NCBI RefSeq assembly: GCF_954871325.1
Contig: NC_088776.1
Coordinates: 7,819,985 to 7,883,984, forward strand
Direction of reading: 5' to 3'
DNA from: Gordionus sp. m RMFG-2023
Lineage: Eukaryota; Nematomorpha; Gordioida; Chordodea; Parachordodidae
DNA length: 64,000 bases
Part shown: one piece after another, positions 54,725-64,000 of the stretch
Numbering within the stretch: position 1 is the stretch's first letter
How the letters are laid out: the number at the start of each line of letters is the position of its first letter
Made by a program: the position numbers and the translations under genes
The notes under the pieces: generated by a model
What the model saw: only the letters and a program-made list of their open reading frames with translations
What the model was told of the DNA's origin: nothing
The model's database searches: none

Positions 54725-57514
54725 TCATCGAACATCTCTGCCCCTCTTTATTCTCCGTGTGGATGAATTTGATCTAATTCGACGGTTCTGCTTTATGTCA
54801 TATAATATTACTTTTCCCGCCTTGGTTTGTACTTGGCCCGTTTTCCAATGTGAACTTCTGGGAGTTTGTCTGGTCGTTTGCGCCCATACTCCATCATTTT
54901 CGCGTTCATAAATGTGCCGCGGAATATTTCCGTTAGACTGTGGTGCGGTATTGGTTTTACGCGTCCTCCTTGGGTATATGTTAGAAGGTATTTGACTAGT
55001 CGTAGCATTAGTGGTATTGCATGTTACCCGTATTTGATCAACTCCGTGTTCGAAATATGATCGTAAAATGTTTTCGTTTGTCCTTGACGGCGGATTGGTA
55101 TTACCTAGAGTATCCAAAGGTCGTTTACTCGTTCTCCTTAGGTATATGTTAGAAGGGGTATGACTCCTGGCATGAGGGGTGTTATGTGTTACCCAAATTT
55201 GATCATCTCCGTGTTCAAAATCTGGTCGCGGAATATTTCCGTGATTCGTTGATGCGGGATTGGTTTCTATGGTATCCAAAGGTCGTCTAAGCGTGACTTG
55301 ACGAGGATAGCTTGTTACCCATACTTGACCGTCCTCGTGTTCAAAAAGTGCCTGCGGAATACTTTTACTTGTCGTTCGTTCAGGATTGGTTTCAATTGGT
55401 CTAAGTCTTTTTAGGGATTGACTTGGCGACATCCTTCGGTATTTGTTATAAGAAATTTGACTCGCCGTAGCGTGACGATCATGTCCACGTTCAAAAAGTG
55501 GCCGCGAAATAGTTTGGTTGGTCGTTGGGAAGAAATTAGTTTCAATTCGGGTATTTAAAGGTTGATTTAACTTTTCCCCGTTGTATTTGTTATAAAAGAT
55601 TTGGCTAGCCGTTTTGCGATGATCATATTCACGTTCAAAAGGTGTCTGAGGAATATTTTGATTGGTCGTTGGGTAGGAATTAGTTTCAATTCCAGTATTT
55701 AAAGGTTGTCTTGCAGCTCCGTTGTATTTGTTATAAGAGATTTGGCTCGCCGTGTCGCGATGATCATATTCACGTTCAAAAGGTGTCTGAGGAATATTTT
55801 GGTTGGTAGCTGGGAAGGAATTAGTTTCAATTCGGGTATTTAAAGGTTGATTTAACGTTTCCCTCTTGTATTTGTTATAAGAGATTTGGCTAGCCGTTTC
55901 GCGATGATCATATTCACGTTCAAAAGGTGTCTGAGGAATATTTTGGTTGGTCGTTGGGAAGGAATTAGTTTCAATTCCAGTATTTAAAGGTTGTCTTGTA
56001 GCTCCGTTGTATTTGTTATAAGAGATTTGGCTCACCGTGTCGCGATGATCATATTCACGTTCAAAAGGTGTCTGAGGAATATTTTGGTTGGTCGTTGTGA
56101 AGGAATTAGATTCAATTCCAGTATTTAAAGGTTGTCTTATCGTTGCCCATTTGTATTTGTTATAAGAGATTTGGCTCGTCGTGGCGCGATGATCATCTCC
56201 ACGTTCAAAAGGTGTCTGAGGAATATTTTGGTTGGTTGTTGTGAAGGAATTAGATTCAATTCCAGTATTTAAAGGTTGTCTTATCGATTCCCCATTGTAT
56301 TTGTTATAAGAGATTTGACTCGTCGTGGGGCGACGATCATATTCACGTTCAAAGAGTGTCTGAGGAATATTTTGGTTGGTCGATGGCAAGGAATTAGTTT
56401 CAATTGAGGTATTTAAGGTTCGTCTTCTCGTTGTCCCTATGTATTTGTTAGAAAAGGTTTGGCTTGTAATGGGATGAGAAGTATTGCATGTTAACAATAT
56501 TTGATGATCGCCATGTTCAAAAAGTGGCCGAAAAATATTTTCATTGGTCGTTAGGGAGGAATTGGTTTCAATTGAGGGTCGCCTTAGCGTCCGGCCTAGG
56601 TATATGTTAGAAGGGGTTTGATTCGTCGTCTCGTGAGGAGTATTGCGATATGTTAGAAGGAAATTAACGAGGTCTTCTTTTATGCGGGAAGGAGACGAGT
56701 CCTGTAGCGCATTCTTGAAGGTTCTAAGAAAACTCTCCGATAACCCATCGCTTTGAGGAGAGTGGGATGAGGTTGGTAGATGTTTTATTCCGTGTCGGAT
56801 ACAATATTCCAAAAATTCTACGCTCTTAAATCGAGGTCCATCGTCTGTGACTAATGTTTTGGGGTATCCTAGGTTTACAAAGATGTCTCGAAGTGCGTTG
56901 ATGATGGCTTGAGAATCAGTGGATGAAATGCCAACTACCTCTGGCCATCTTGAGTAAGAGTCAATCGCGATAAGCCATATTTTATCTAAAAAAGGTCCAA
57001 TGAGGTTTAAGTGAACTCGTTCTCCTACCATTTTTGTTGAGGGCCAAATAATTTCCGGTTCGTGGGACAAAAACATTTCGCGTTTTCCAAGAGTACTACA
57101 CCACTTACAAAGCATGGCGAGATCCTTATTTATGTTTGGCCACCACACATAGGTCCGCGCAATTTTTTTCATTCCCGGTAACCCGGGATGCCCCTCATGT
57201 ATTTTCTCCAATAGGATTTCTCTTAATTGGTGGGGAATTATTATGCGCTCCCCCAGTAATAAAATGTCATTATCTACGCTAAGATCATGCTTCATCGTGT
57301 AATACATATTTATATGGTAGCTATTATGATTCGTGGGCCATCCTTCAGCGATGTATTGCTTGATTACTTTTAATCTGGGGTCAAGGTTGGTTAGATATTT
57401 TATTTGATCTCTTTGAGTATTTAAAAATGTTTGCACTTGTACCATATTCTCTTGGTACACTTTGCACTTTCGAATTAGATCTTCTGGTTCATTCAAAGGT
57501 AATCTGGAAAGCAC
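54725..57514 (-). mobile_element. Ty3/gypsy integrase ORF with internal tandem repeats
   Basis: A long frame of 929 codons looks whole, though only the 3' part of pol is represented. From the start: the end of the RNase H linker (VLSRLPL), the integrase zinc finger (IHEGHPG and CKWC), and the catalytic core (IAIDSYSRW, LVTDDGPRF, SDGLSESF), then the TPSNIYLGRTLRRP block. After about residue 330 come about 12 tandem units of roughly 47 residues. Each carries a version of S/P-x-N-x-Y-x-x-x-x-x-R-x-P, ETN, NQNIPQTPFE and a charged end. The units look derived from the integrase's own TPSNIYLGR block. The central units are nearly identical and the outer ones diverged. No LTR was found. A fossil of the K02A2.6-like type, with unusually good frame preservation. 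Confidence 0.85.
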
Positions 57515-57539
57515 ATCGGCCTTTGTGTTCTTTTTGTTA

Positions 57540-58650
57540 CCCTTTTTTTGTGATTAATCGTGAATGTATAAATTAATGAAGGTAGTCCTGGTTAGGTCTT
57601 TAGTCTAACCTACAAAGACCGGAGTAAAGCGTGGTCCAAATAAACGGACCGAGTTTGTTAATTTTTAATTCTATTATTCAATGACACTTATTATATCGGG
57701 ATTATTTTCTTATATCTTGGAAAATGTTCAGGAAAAATCTAGAAATATCATAGATCAGATTTCTGACCCCCCCCCCCCCCCAAAAAAAATATATATATAA
57801 AGAAAGTGTTATATGCGCGTTCAAGCACTCTTATCAATAGAGTTATCTTGAAATCTTTTGATTTAAACTTAAACTACGTTTTATTTTTATGTATTATTTC
57901 AGTAGATAATTAATTCTTGCGTGTTTTATAACTATTCATAGTTATACTCCCTAAATTCCCCGAATATCGATTCAATGTGAGTTTCCGAAAATAAGTTCAT
58001 TGTCCACCGATAGAACAGATAAAATAATTTTAAAAAAAAAGCATTTGTTGTGTTATGCAAAAAATATATAGTAAAATTTATCTATCTTTCTTTCTTTCCT
58101 TCCTTCCTTCTTTTTTTTATATATATTATAAACTTACACATATTTTGATTCTACATTTCTCTATCATGTTGGGTACGAAGCTACGAAGCGAAATATTCAT
58201 ATTCACTTTCGATTCTAACACGATTTGGGATGATACTATTGAAATTATTTTTTTTTTAAGAAAAAATAAAATAAAATAAATTTTAGTCAGAATATTAAAA
58301 TAGTTAGTATAAGTTTATTTTCAAAATTTTGCTTTTACGATAAATTTAAATTAAATTTATCACGAGGAAAATACGATTCTTAAAAGGTTAATTTTATAAA
58401 ATTTATAAATTTCAGGTGGCTATTATTACGTAGATAAATGTCAAATTTCTAATGGAAGTAAATAAAGTAGGAGAGATGAAGAATTGTCTTTTAAAATGAA
58501 AAAAAAACATTTAGCTTAAGGTCAGAGAATATATTTTTTAGTAATAATAATGTGATCGGAAAATATATAAAATAATTGCAAGGAAAAGAGATAGATAATA
58601 ATCTTTTAAACTTTGTTATATTTTATATTATATTATATTCAATTTATATA
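57540..58650. other. AT-rich spacer with C-run and CTTT repeats
   Basis: 57769-57782 is a pure C run of 14. 58085-58115 is a CTTT/CTTC microsatellite. 58183-58232 is the diverged copy of the block at 20327-20376. 57570-57660 is a slightly GC-richer stretch with no partner. Confidence 0.5.
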
Positions 58651-58659
58651 TAATTAAGC

Positions 58660-58830
58660 AACATGCAATCCTTTCTTAGTATTTTTATTCGGGGTAAGGT
58701 TTTGTCGGCTTCCTCGAAATAAAAACCGGCGTGATTACGCGAAGAGAAGCAACGCATAATTCACGTGAGTTCTTTAAGGATGCGTCGTAGACAAACGTGC
58801 AAAATGAATGAGTACAAATTAAGAGATGGA
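58660..58830 (-). mobile_element. gypsy RNase H fossil
   Basis: The minus strand reads FVYDASLKNSRELCVASLR, then TPVFISRKPTKPYPE, resembling the RNase H block of gypsy pol (TDAS...PVAYISRKLTxxExNY). It is upstream of the integrase ORF on the same strand, so it probably belongs to the same element, separated by AT-rich DNA. It is broken in a few places. Confidence 0.55.
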
Positions 58831-58839
58831 CCTAACAAA

Positions 58840-59985
58840 AAAAAATGAAATATATTTTACCATTTCATTTTTTTTATAAATTTCACCGAAAAACTCAAAA
58901 TCAATTACAATTTTCCATATCATGACCAGGGTAGGATGGGTTGAGGTCATTTGATCAATATTTTTCCAATTTGATATAAACGTGGACTTATATTAAAACT
59001 ATAAATAATATTCTATGATAGCCTCATCACCCAGCAATATAATAAATATATAATAAACTAAGATAGCTAGAACCAACATAGTTTAGGAATTAGTCATAAA
59101 TATGTAAGAATTACAAATTCTCCATTTAACCCCATACCCGGCAGAGAGGCAAAATATTTATAGGTGAGCTAGAAACTTCGGACCCCTTTTATTATGTAGT
59201 AGTAGTAGCAGTATAGACAAATGTCTCAAAATTTTAGATTTTATTTATTATAAAAGAAATACAATTTTTTAAAAAAGGCGAAAAAAATATTAAAAACTTT
59301 TTTTGCCAATATCTCTTGATTATGGGGACTCCCAATGTATAATTATTAAGTTTACTATGTTACCCTCGTGGCCCTAGAACACCGGTCACCCTCTACTATT
59401 TAAAGAAATATCCTATACTTTGTTTGAAGTCCGTATGGTAAATTCTATTCTATTTCATAATAAATTCCATTAATCTAGATGATATTACTCAAAAATTTAT
59501 ATAAATTACAAAATTTCATATTTGAAAATTGTTAAAATAATATAACCCATAACTCTATTTTTTTTTAAATATTATATATTTTTATTTATTATCTTAAATG
59601 CAATTTCTACTCGAGGAGTGGGGAAGGGGGGGGGGGGGTATCACGCTACATGGTCATTGAAAATGAAGGGAGGTAGATAGTGATGATGACTTTATCATTA
59701 TTTTAAAAAATTGGGGGGGGGGGCTAAATTTGGGTATCTTATTTTTGCTAAGGTAAGGAGGGGGGGGGGGGGGTAAGGGTAAAATTGTCACTGGATTGGG
59801 AGGTGTAAAAGTCCATGATTAAATGTGGACCATCAGATAAAAAAAATAAATTTACCATTCATGTTGATGAGATTTAGATATTTTTGTAATTTGAAATAAA
59901 TCATCAAAAAATAGAATGCATAAATAAAAATGAGAAAATTTATAATCGACACCTTAATCATTATATATAGATAATTATTATAAAT
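58840..59985. other. AT-rich DNA with long G runs
   Basis: Runs of 8 to 17 G occur at about 59620-59640, 59714-59722 and 59760-59775. 59350-59395 holds a GC-richer patch (CACCGGTCACCCTC) of possible MITE origin. No gene was seen. Confidence 0.5.
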
Positions 59986-59989
59986 TAAC

Positions 59990-60440
59990 TTAAACTGGAA
60001 GATGTGATATTTTTCAAAGAGCTGAGCATCGATAACTTGGCATCAGGTAGAATTAACAAAAACATTTGATAATTTATGTCTTCCTCGAGGTACTTTTCGA
60101 TTTCTTTGACAATGATCCATGGCTCGAAAGAGTAAACAAATGACCTGATTACATTATTAAATTAAATTATATTAAAATTTAATACATAAAATAATATATT
60201 TATTTTTTTTAATTACATGGCTGGGTCATAAATTTTGAATTTCGACTTTGATAGGGCGTAATTTTGAAGTCTAGAAATGAAGGCTAAACCTTTTGATTCA
60301 TAACTCTGGGACATGATGACAAACCAAAACCTTAGCTCATTCTGACTGCTGGAAGGAGGAGAAGAGAGATACATTGAGTCCGAATACTTTACATTTATTT
60401 TATTATATGAGCCTGTATGATTGGTAGGATTTTTCATCAC
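59990..60440 (-). CDS. Argonaute MID-domain exons, locus 2
   Basis: Exon 1 (about 60438-60217) ends ELRFWFVIMSQSYESKGLAF, then ISRLQNYALSKSKFKIYDPA. A 72-nt GT-AG intron follows. Exon 2 (60144-59990) reads NYQMFLLILPDAKLSML, then SSLKNITSSSL. It aligns with locus 1 (27646-28271) with the intron in the same codon and the same phase, and exon 2 lengths of 155 and 161 nt differ by two codons. The MID strand QMFLLILP is kept, but the tyrosine of the Y-x-x-x-K phosphate-contact motif is leucine here, so guide binding may be altered. The alternative reading without the conserved donor ends in a stop right after SSSLS. Coding is well supported by the pairwise conservation; the family by motif order. 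Confidence 0.65.
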
Positions 60441-60567
60441 CTTTTTTTTTTAAAAAAACCAATGCATGTTTATAAATATAACAATATCGGAATTATAGGA
60501 ATTTTTTTCTGGATTAGATCACAAACTGGACTGTAAAATAGTCAAATTACTGATAAAATCAGGCGCG

Positions 60568-60830
60568 TAGCCAAGAGTTTTCTACGGGGAGGGGGGGGGG
60601 ATAATTTTTTTATATAGAAGTAATTTGTTTTGGAGCATTAAATAACGATCATATAAAATATATTAAAACCAATTATATATATATATATATGTAGGATAAA
60701 TTTGAACATAAATAATAAAATATTGTAAAATAAAAAATATTAAGGGCAAATATAATACGGTTTAAACATATTATATAGCTATATAATAAAATATAAAATT
60801 AAACATTTTATAATGATTTAAAAAATTATT
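60568..60830. repeat. MITE left end and dispersed repeat E, copy 2
   Basis: CAGGCGCGTAGCCAAGAG at 60568 resembles the CAGTGGCGTAGC termini. A G run and the sequence shared with 46185-46425 follow, so repeat E is probably the body of a MITE of this family whose right end is lost. Confidence 0.5.
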
Positions 60831-61089
60831 CAAAATATCGTTCATAAATGAAAATTTCAATCAATTTTAAGATGTCAAACTTTTGATATAGGTTTTTATT
60901 CTATATAATGAAGAAAAAGGTCCTCTCATTCGTGCTAATTGGTATCATTGCCAAAATAATACAGCAAATTTAATAAATTTGGAAAACTTATTAAATATAT
61001 TTTAAAGTATGCAATACTTCACTGTATTTCTTAATGGATTATCTATAATTATCTTTTGGTTTCTAAGTGGTTATATAATAATATTTGCG

Positions 61090-61370
61090 ATTCTCATAAC
61101 TTCAGTCAATTTATTTGAAAAATATTGCATAAATTGTTGTGTAATAAATAATGTATTAATATCCGCTTCAGATGAAACATCTGTTTCAGGTGATTATGAT
61201 ATTTCTACAAGTGCATACAAAATAGGCTCTCCTAGATCCAAAAAATGCTGTACCAGCGTTATGTTGAAGGCTCCAATCTTGTCGTGCATGCCTTTTGCAG
61301 TTTCTTTTCTATTGTAGCATAATAAATCTCAGAAGTAATAATATTCGGCACATTCTGCCTATTAGGATAG
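61090..61370 (-). other. coding-like remnant, unrecognised
   Basis: The minus strand reads TAKGMHDKIGAFNITLVQHF, then LDLGEPILYALVEIS, a stop, and SPETDVSSEADINTLFITQQ. It is protein-like but broken by a stop, with a frame overlap upstream (ITSEIYYATIEKKLQKACTT). The plus-strand frame at 61009-61317 is its shadow. It may be a transposon or host gene relic. Confidence 0.35.
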
Positions 61371-61499
61371 CTGAACAATATACTCTAGAAATTCTATCAG
61401 AGTTATTAATTGAGATAAATTAAATAGAATTTTTTGGTTGATAATATTTTCTTAAATCTATCAGTTAAGGTTAAAAAAATAATATTTTAATTATCTTTT

Positions 61500-62990
61500 A
61501 AAAAATCTAAAATTATTCCATTTTTAATCCAAGATTCAAGTGTCATCATAGATTGAACCATCTTCGGATTCATTCTATTTCGTTTTTTGTTATTTTATCA
61601 CTAGCTTTGGAAAATATCCGTTCAAATGCTACAGATGTAGCCTGTTGTGGGAGATAGTCCATAGCTATTTTGGCTAAAATTGGAAATCGATATTGATTCC
61701 CTTCCCACCAATCTAGTATGTTAGAATTAATCGGATATAAAATATCAGATAAATAGCTTTGGATTTCATTATCATCTTTCTCTGCTGATGTCCCAGTTCC
61801 CATGAACCTATCCCTGGCTATTCTCTCCCTCAAAGATATTTCCTTAAATAATAATGATCAATAAAATAAATAAATATTTTTATATACTTTGTTTGACTTT
61901 ATGCCACTTGATAAAGTGCTTGCATATTTTTCAAATATTTCTTTAAATTGAATAAAATTTTCATGAGTATTTAATAAATTAAACATGTAAATCTAAATAA
62001 AAAGAAATTTTATAATATACTATAAATAATTAGGAATAACTTTTTTAATTCTGGGGTCTAATCCCAATATAAAACTCCATACTTAAAAATGTATGAATAT
62101 AGTGATTAATTTTTTTTGTGACTTTCAATGTAAAAGGTGCATCAATAAAAGAGGGGAAAGAATTAGAAGTAAAAATATTTTCAATATGTATTTGTATATT
62201 TTCCATTAGCATGCCTAAATAAGAGAAAAACTATTTAAAAAATTAAATAAATATTCAATCAATGGTTGGATAGGAGGATCCAGATAAATCCAAGGTGGTT
62301 TCATAGAATGGCTTTAATAAAGGAATTAGTTCCTCTATTTTATTTTTGTCACCATCAGTCAAGGCAATGTTGCCAAATGTTTCATATTCAGAATAACAAA
62401 AAGTTTTTATAGTCTCAAAATTCTAATAATAAAAAATATATAATCCTATTAAAAATATAGATAGATAATTTACTGATAAGACCTTCTCCAACATCAAATA
62501 TGTTGAATTCCAGCCGGTTTCAACATCAATTGGAATTTTTTGTCCATTATCTTTAAGTATTACTCTATATTTTTGAAGTAATAAAGGACTTTGAGATATG
62601 TTTGTTGTAATTGATCTTACTTTCACAATAACTTCATCTATATTTTTCAGAATATCCTGGCAAATGTTTATCACATGTGCCATACAGCCATATGCTGCAA
62701 ATGGGTTAGGAATCATTTAAGTTTTCAATAATCTCTGAGTTTTAAGCATATTTGCAGCATTATCAGTTGTTAAACTGATAATTTTTTCTTTTAAATTGTA
62801 TTCAATAATTAATTCATTAAGGCATTTATATATATTTTCAGCTTTGTGAGGATACGGCACATAATTAATATCCAAAATTATTTCTTTCATTTTCCATGTT
62901 TCATCTATATAATGGCCACTTATAGATATATATGGAAGCTTTTGAACAGACGTCCATAAATCTGTTGTTATAGCCAGTATTATAAAATTT
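61500..62990 (-). pseudogene. hAT transposase, minus copy
   Basis: In order on the minus strand: ITTDLWTSVQKLPYISISGH with YIDETWKMKE (start of the catalytic fold), SLTTDNAANMLKTQRLL (aspartate block), then a stop and NPFAAYGCMAHVINICQDI, VDVETGWNSTYLMLEKVL-like (IDVETGWNSTYLML), a poorly read middle part, and the C-terminal region ILDWWEGNQYRFPILAKIAM, LPQQATSVAFERIFSKASDK. The BED finger part is missing because the sequence is cut at the inverted-repeat arm near 62990. At least one stop (near 62717) and several indels make it inactive. Confidence 0.8.
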
Positions 62991-63004
62991 CTTTTTATTT
63001 AGGT

Positions 63005-63497
63005 TCACATGTTAAATTTATTAAATACTCATGAAAATTTTATTCAATTTAAAGAATATGCAAGCACTTTATCAAGTGGCATTAAGTCAAACAAAGTATA
63101 TAAAAATATTTATTTATTTTATTGATCATTATTATTTAAGGAAATATCTTTGAGGGAGAGAATAGCCAGGGATAGGCTCATGGGAACTGGGACATCAGCA
63201 GAGAAAGATGATAATGAAATCCAAAGCTATTTATCTGATATTTTATATCCGATTAATTCTAACATACTAGATTGGTGGGAAGGGAATCAATATCGATTTC
63301 CAATTCTAGCCAAAATATCTATGGACTATCTCCCACAACAGGCTACATCTGTAGCATGTAAACGGATATTTTCCAAAGCTAGTGATAAAATAACAAAAAA
63401 ACGAAATAGAATGAATCCGAAGATGGTTCAATCTATGATGACACTTGAATCTTGGATTAAAAATGGAATAATTTTAGATTTTTTAAAAGATAATTAA
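63005..63497 (+). pseudogene. hAT transposase C-terminus, inverted copy
   Basis: The plus strand carries the same C-terminal part as 61570-61833. It is open for 115 codons from 63150 to the natural stop (ERIARDRLMGTGTSAEKDD, WWEGNQYRFPILAKISMDYL, then WIKNGIILDFLKDN). It differs from the minus copy at a few residues, for instance ACKRIFS instead of AFERIFS. Only the dimerisation region is present, so it is not a functional enzyme. Confidence 0.85.
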
Positions 63498-63825
63498 AAT
63501 ATTTATTTATTTATAATCAAATATCTATCGCTATATATATACATATAAAACTAATTAATTATGTAAATAATATAATAAAAATGATTTTGATATAATTAAA
63601 AATATTGAAATAATTAATGCTAAATAAACTTTTGTGGCTTGATAAAAAAATTCATGGGACGGACTGGACTGGACCGGACAGATGGTTTCACGGTCCGGTC
63701 TCATTTGACTTAACGGTCCATCGGTCAGGTCTTATTTGAGAAAAAAGGGACCTGACGGGACCGGACCGTTGCAAACACTGGCTGTGAGGATGAACTTAAA
63801 AGATTCATATAAAATAAATAACAAA

Positions 63826-63979
63826 ACAATATTTAAAGTTTTGGAAGCAGGAATATTCATTTCCTTTTTTGAGAAAATTATCGAGTAAAATTTTGTCAGC
63901 TGCAAGTTCGGCTTCTAGTGAAAGGTTATTTTCTGTAGCCAATCTCTTATTAAAGGAAAGGCGTACACAATTGAAATAA
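63826..63979 (+). pseudogene. second hAT transposase C-terminal fragment
   Basis: It reads FWKQEYSFPFLRKLSSKILS, then AASSASSERLFSVANLLLKE, RRTQLK and a stop at 63979. This is the conserved hAT dimerisation motif (P-x-L-x-x-x-A-x-x-x-L-S-x-x-A-S-S-x-x-S-E-R-x-F-S). It is a different hAT family from the one just to the left, whose terminus ends at 63780. The window ends soon after. Confidence 0.75.
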
Positions 63980-64000
63980 AAAAAGGATGGACATTCTTCT

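Larger units (their letters stand above)
61487..63780. mobile_element. hAT element remains arranged as a large inverted repeat
   Basis: Arms of about 520 bp (61487-62020 and 62975-63500) are inverted copies, differing at only a few percent of sites, around a loop of about 950 bp. The right arm continues to a hAT terminus: ACCGGAC/GGTCCGG words at 63655-63770 and a final GTTGCAAACACTG at 63780 (inverse of the CAGTGTTTGC end common in hATs). No matching terminus or target duplication was found at the left, so the unit is rearranged. Confidence 0.75.

Noticed and set aside
54621-55060. Plus-strand frames over the start of this block
   Set aside because: Shadows of the long minus-strand integrase-repeat frame.
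61009-61317. 102-codon plus frame with hydrophobic start
   Set aside because: It is antisense to a better protein-like reading on the minus strand and looks like its shadow.

Overview
The window is very AT-rich (roughly a quarter G+C) eukaryotic DNA. It has short spliced exons, no long host open reading frames and a heavy load of transposable elements. The Ty3/gypsy fragments are of the K02A2.6-like type seen in animals, and there are BED-finger hAT elements, a Tc1/mariner copy and Argonaute-like exons. Together these suggest a small invertebrate; I cannot place it further. No rRNA, tRNA or CRISPR array could be supported.

Layout. 0-14 kb: mostly AT-rich intergenic DNA with short dispersed repeats. 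These include a four-copy family carrying a CTCF-like motif, MITEs, a gypsy integrase fossil, and a few exon-like islands on the minus strand (9.2 and 12.6 kb) with a decayed copy at 7.5 kb. 14-17.6 kb: hAT-type MITEs with perfect 8-bp target duplications, then a 2.5-kb hAT copy holding a minisatellite of about 30 units of 25 bp. 18.6-20.4 kb: several exon-like islands. 20.6-26.6 kb: a rearranged LTR retrotransposon with identical 214-bp repeats. It contains an intact-looking 441-codon gene resembling a negative-strand RNA virus nucleoprotein, plus two further partial copies in alternating orientation. 26.8-30.5 kb: nested MITEs, Argonaute MID exons, and a hAT element that contains a gypsy fossil. 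30.7-38.7 kb: exon-like pieces of host genes (one nucleotidyltransferase-like, one PAZ-like) and a secreted-protein gene lying between two inverted copies of one hAT family. 43.2-48.0 kb: a complete-ended but decayed hAT element and a decayed Tc1 element. 48.9-60.4 kb: Argonaute C-terminal exons, a gypsy integrase ORF with about 12 internal tandem repeats, and a second Argonaute MID exon pair. 61-64 kb: hAT transposase remains arranged as a large inverted repeat, plus a second hAT fragment at the window edge.

How it fits together. Host coding content is sparse and consists of small exons separated by transposon-filled spacers. The clearest host signal is a family of divergent Argonaute-like exons. 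Two MID paralogs share intron position and phase, and there are weaker PAZ-like and PIWI-like exons. They sit among recent hAT, gypsy and viral insertions, several of them inverted repeats that could give double-stranded RNA. Whether these exons join into one or more functional Argonaute genes cannot be settled from sequence alone.
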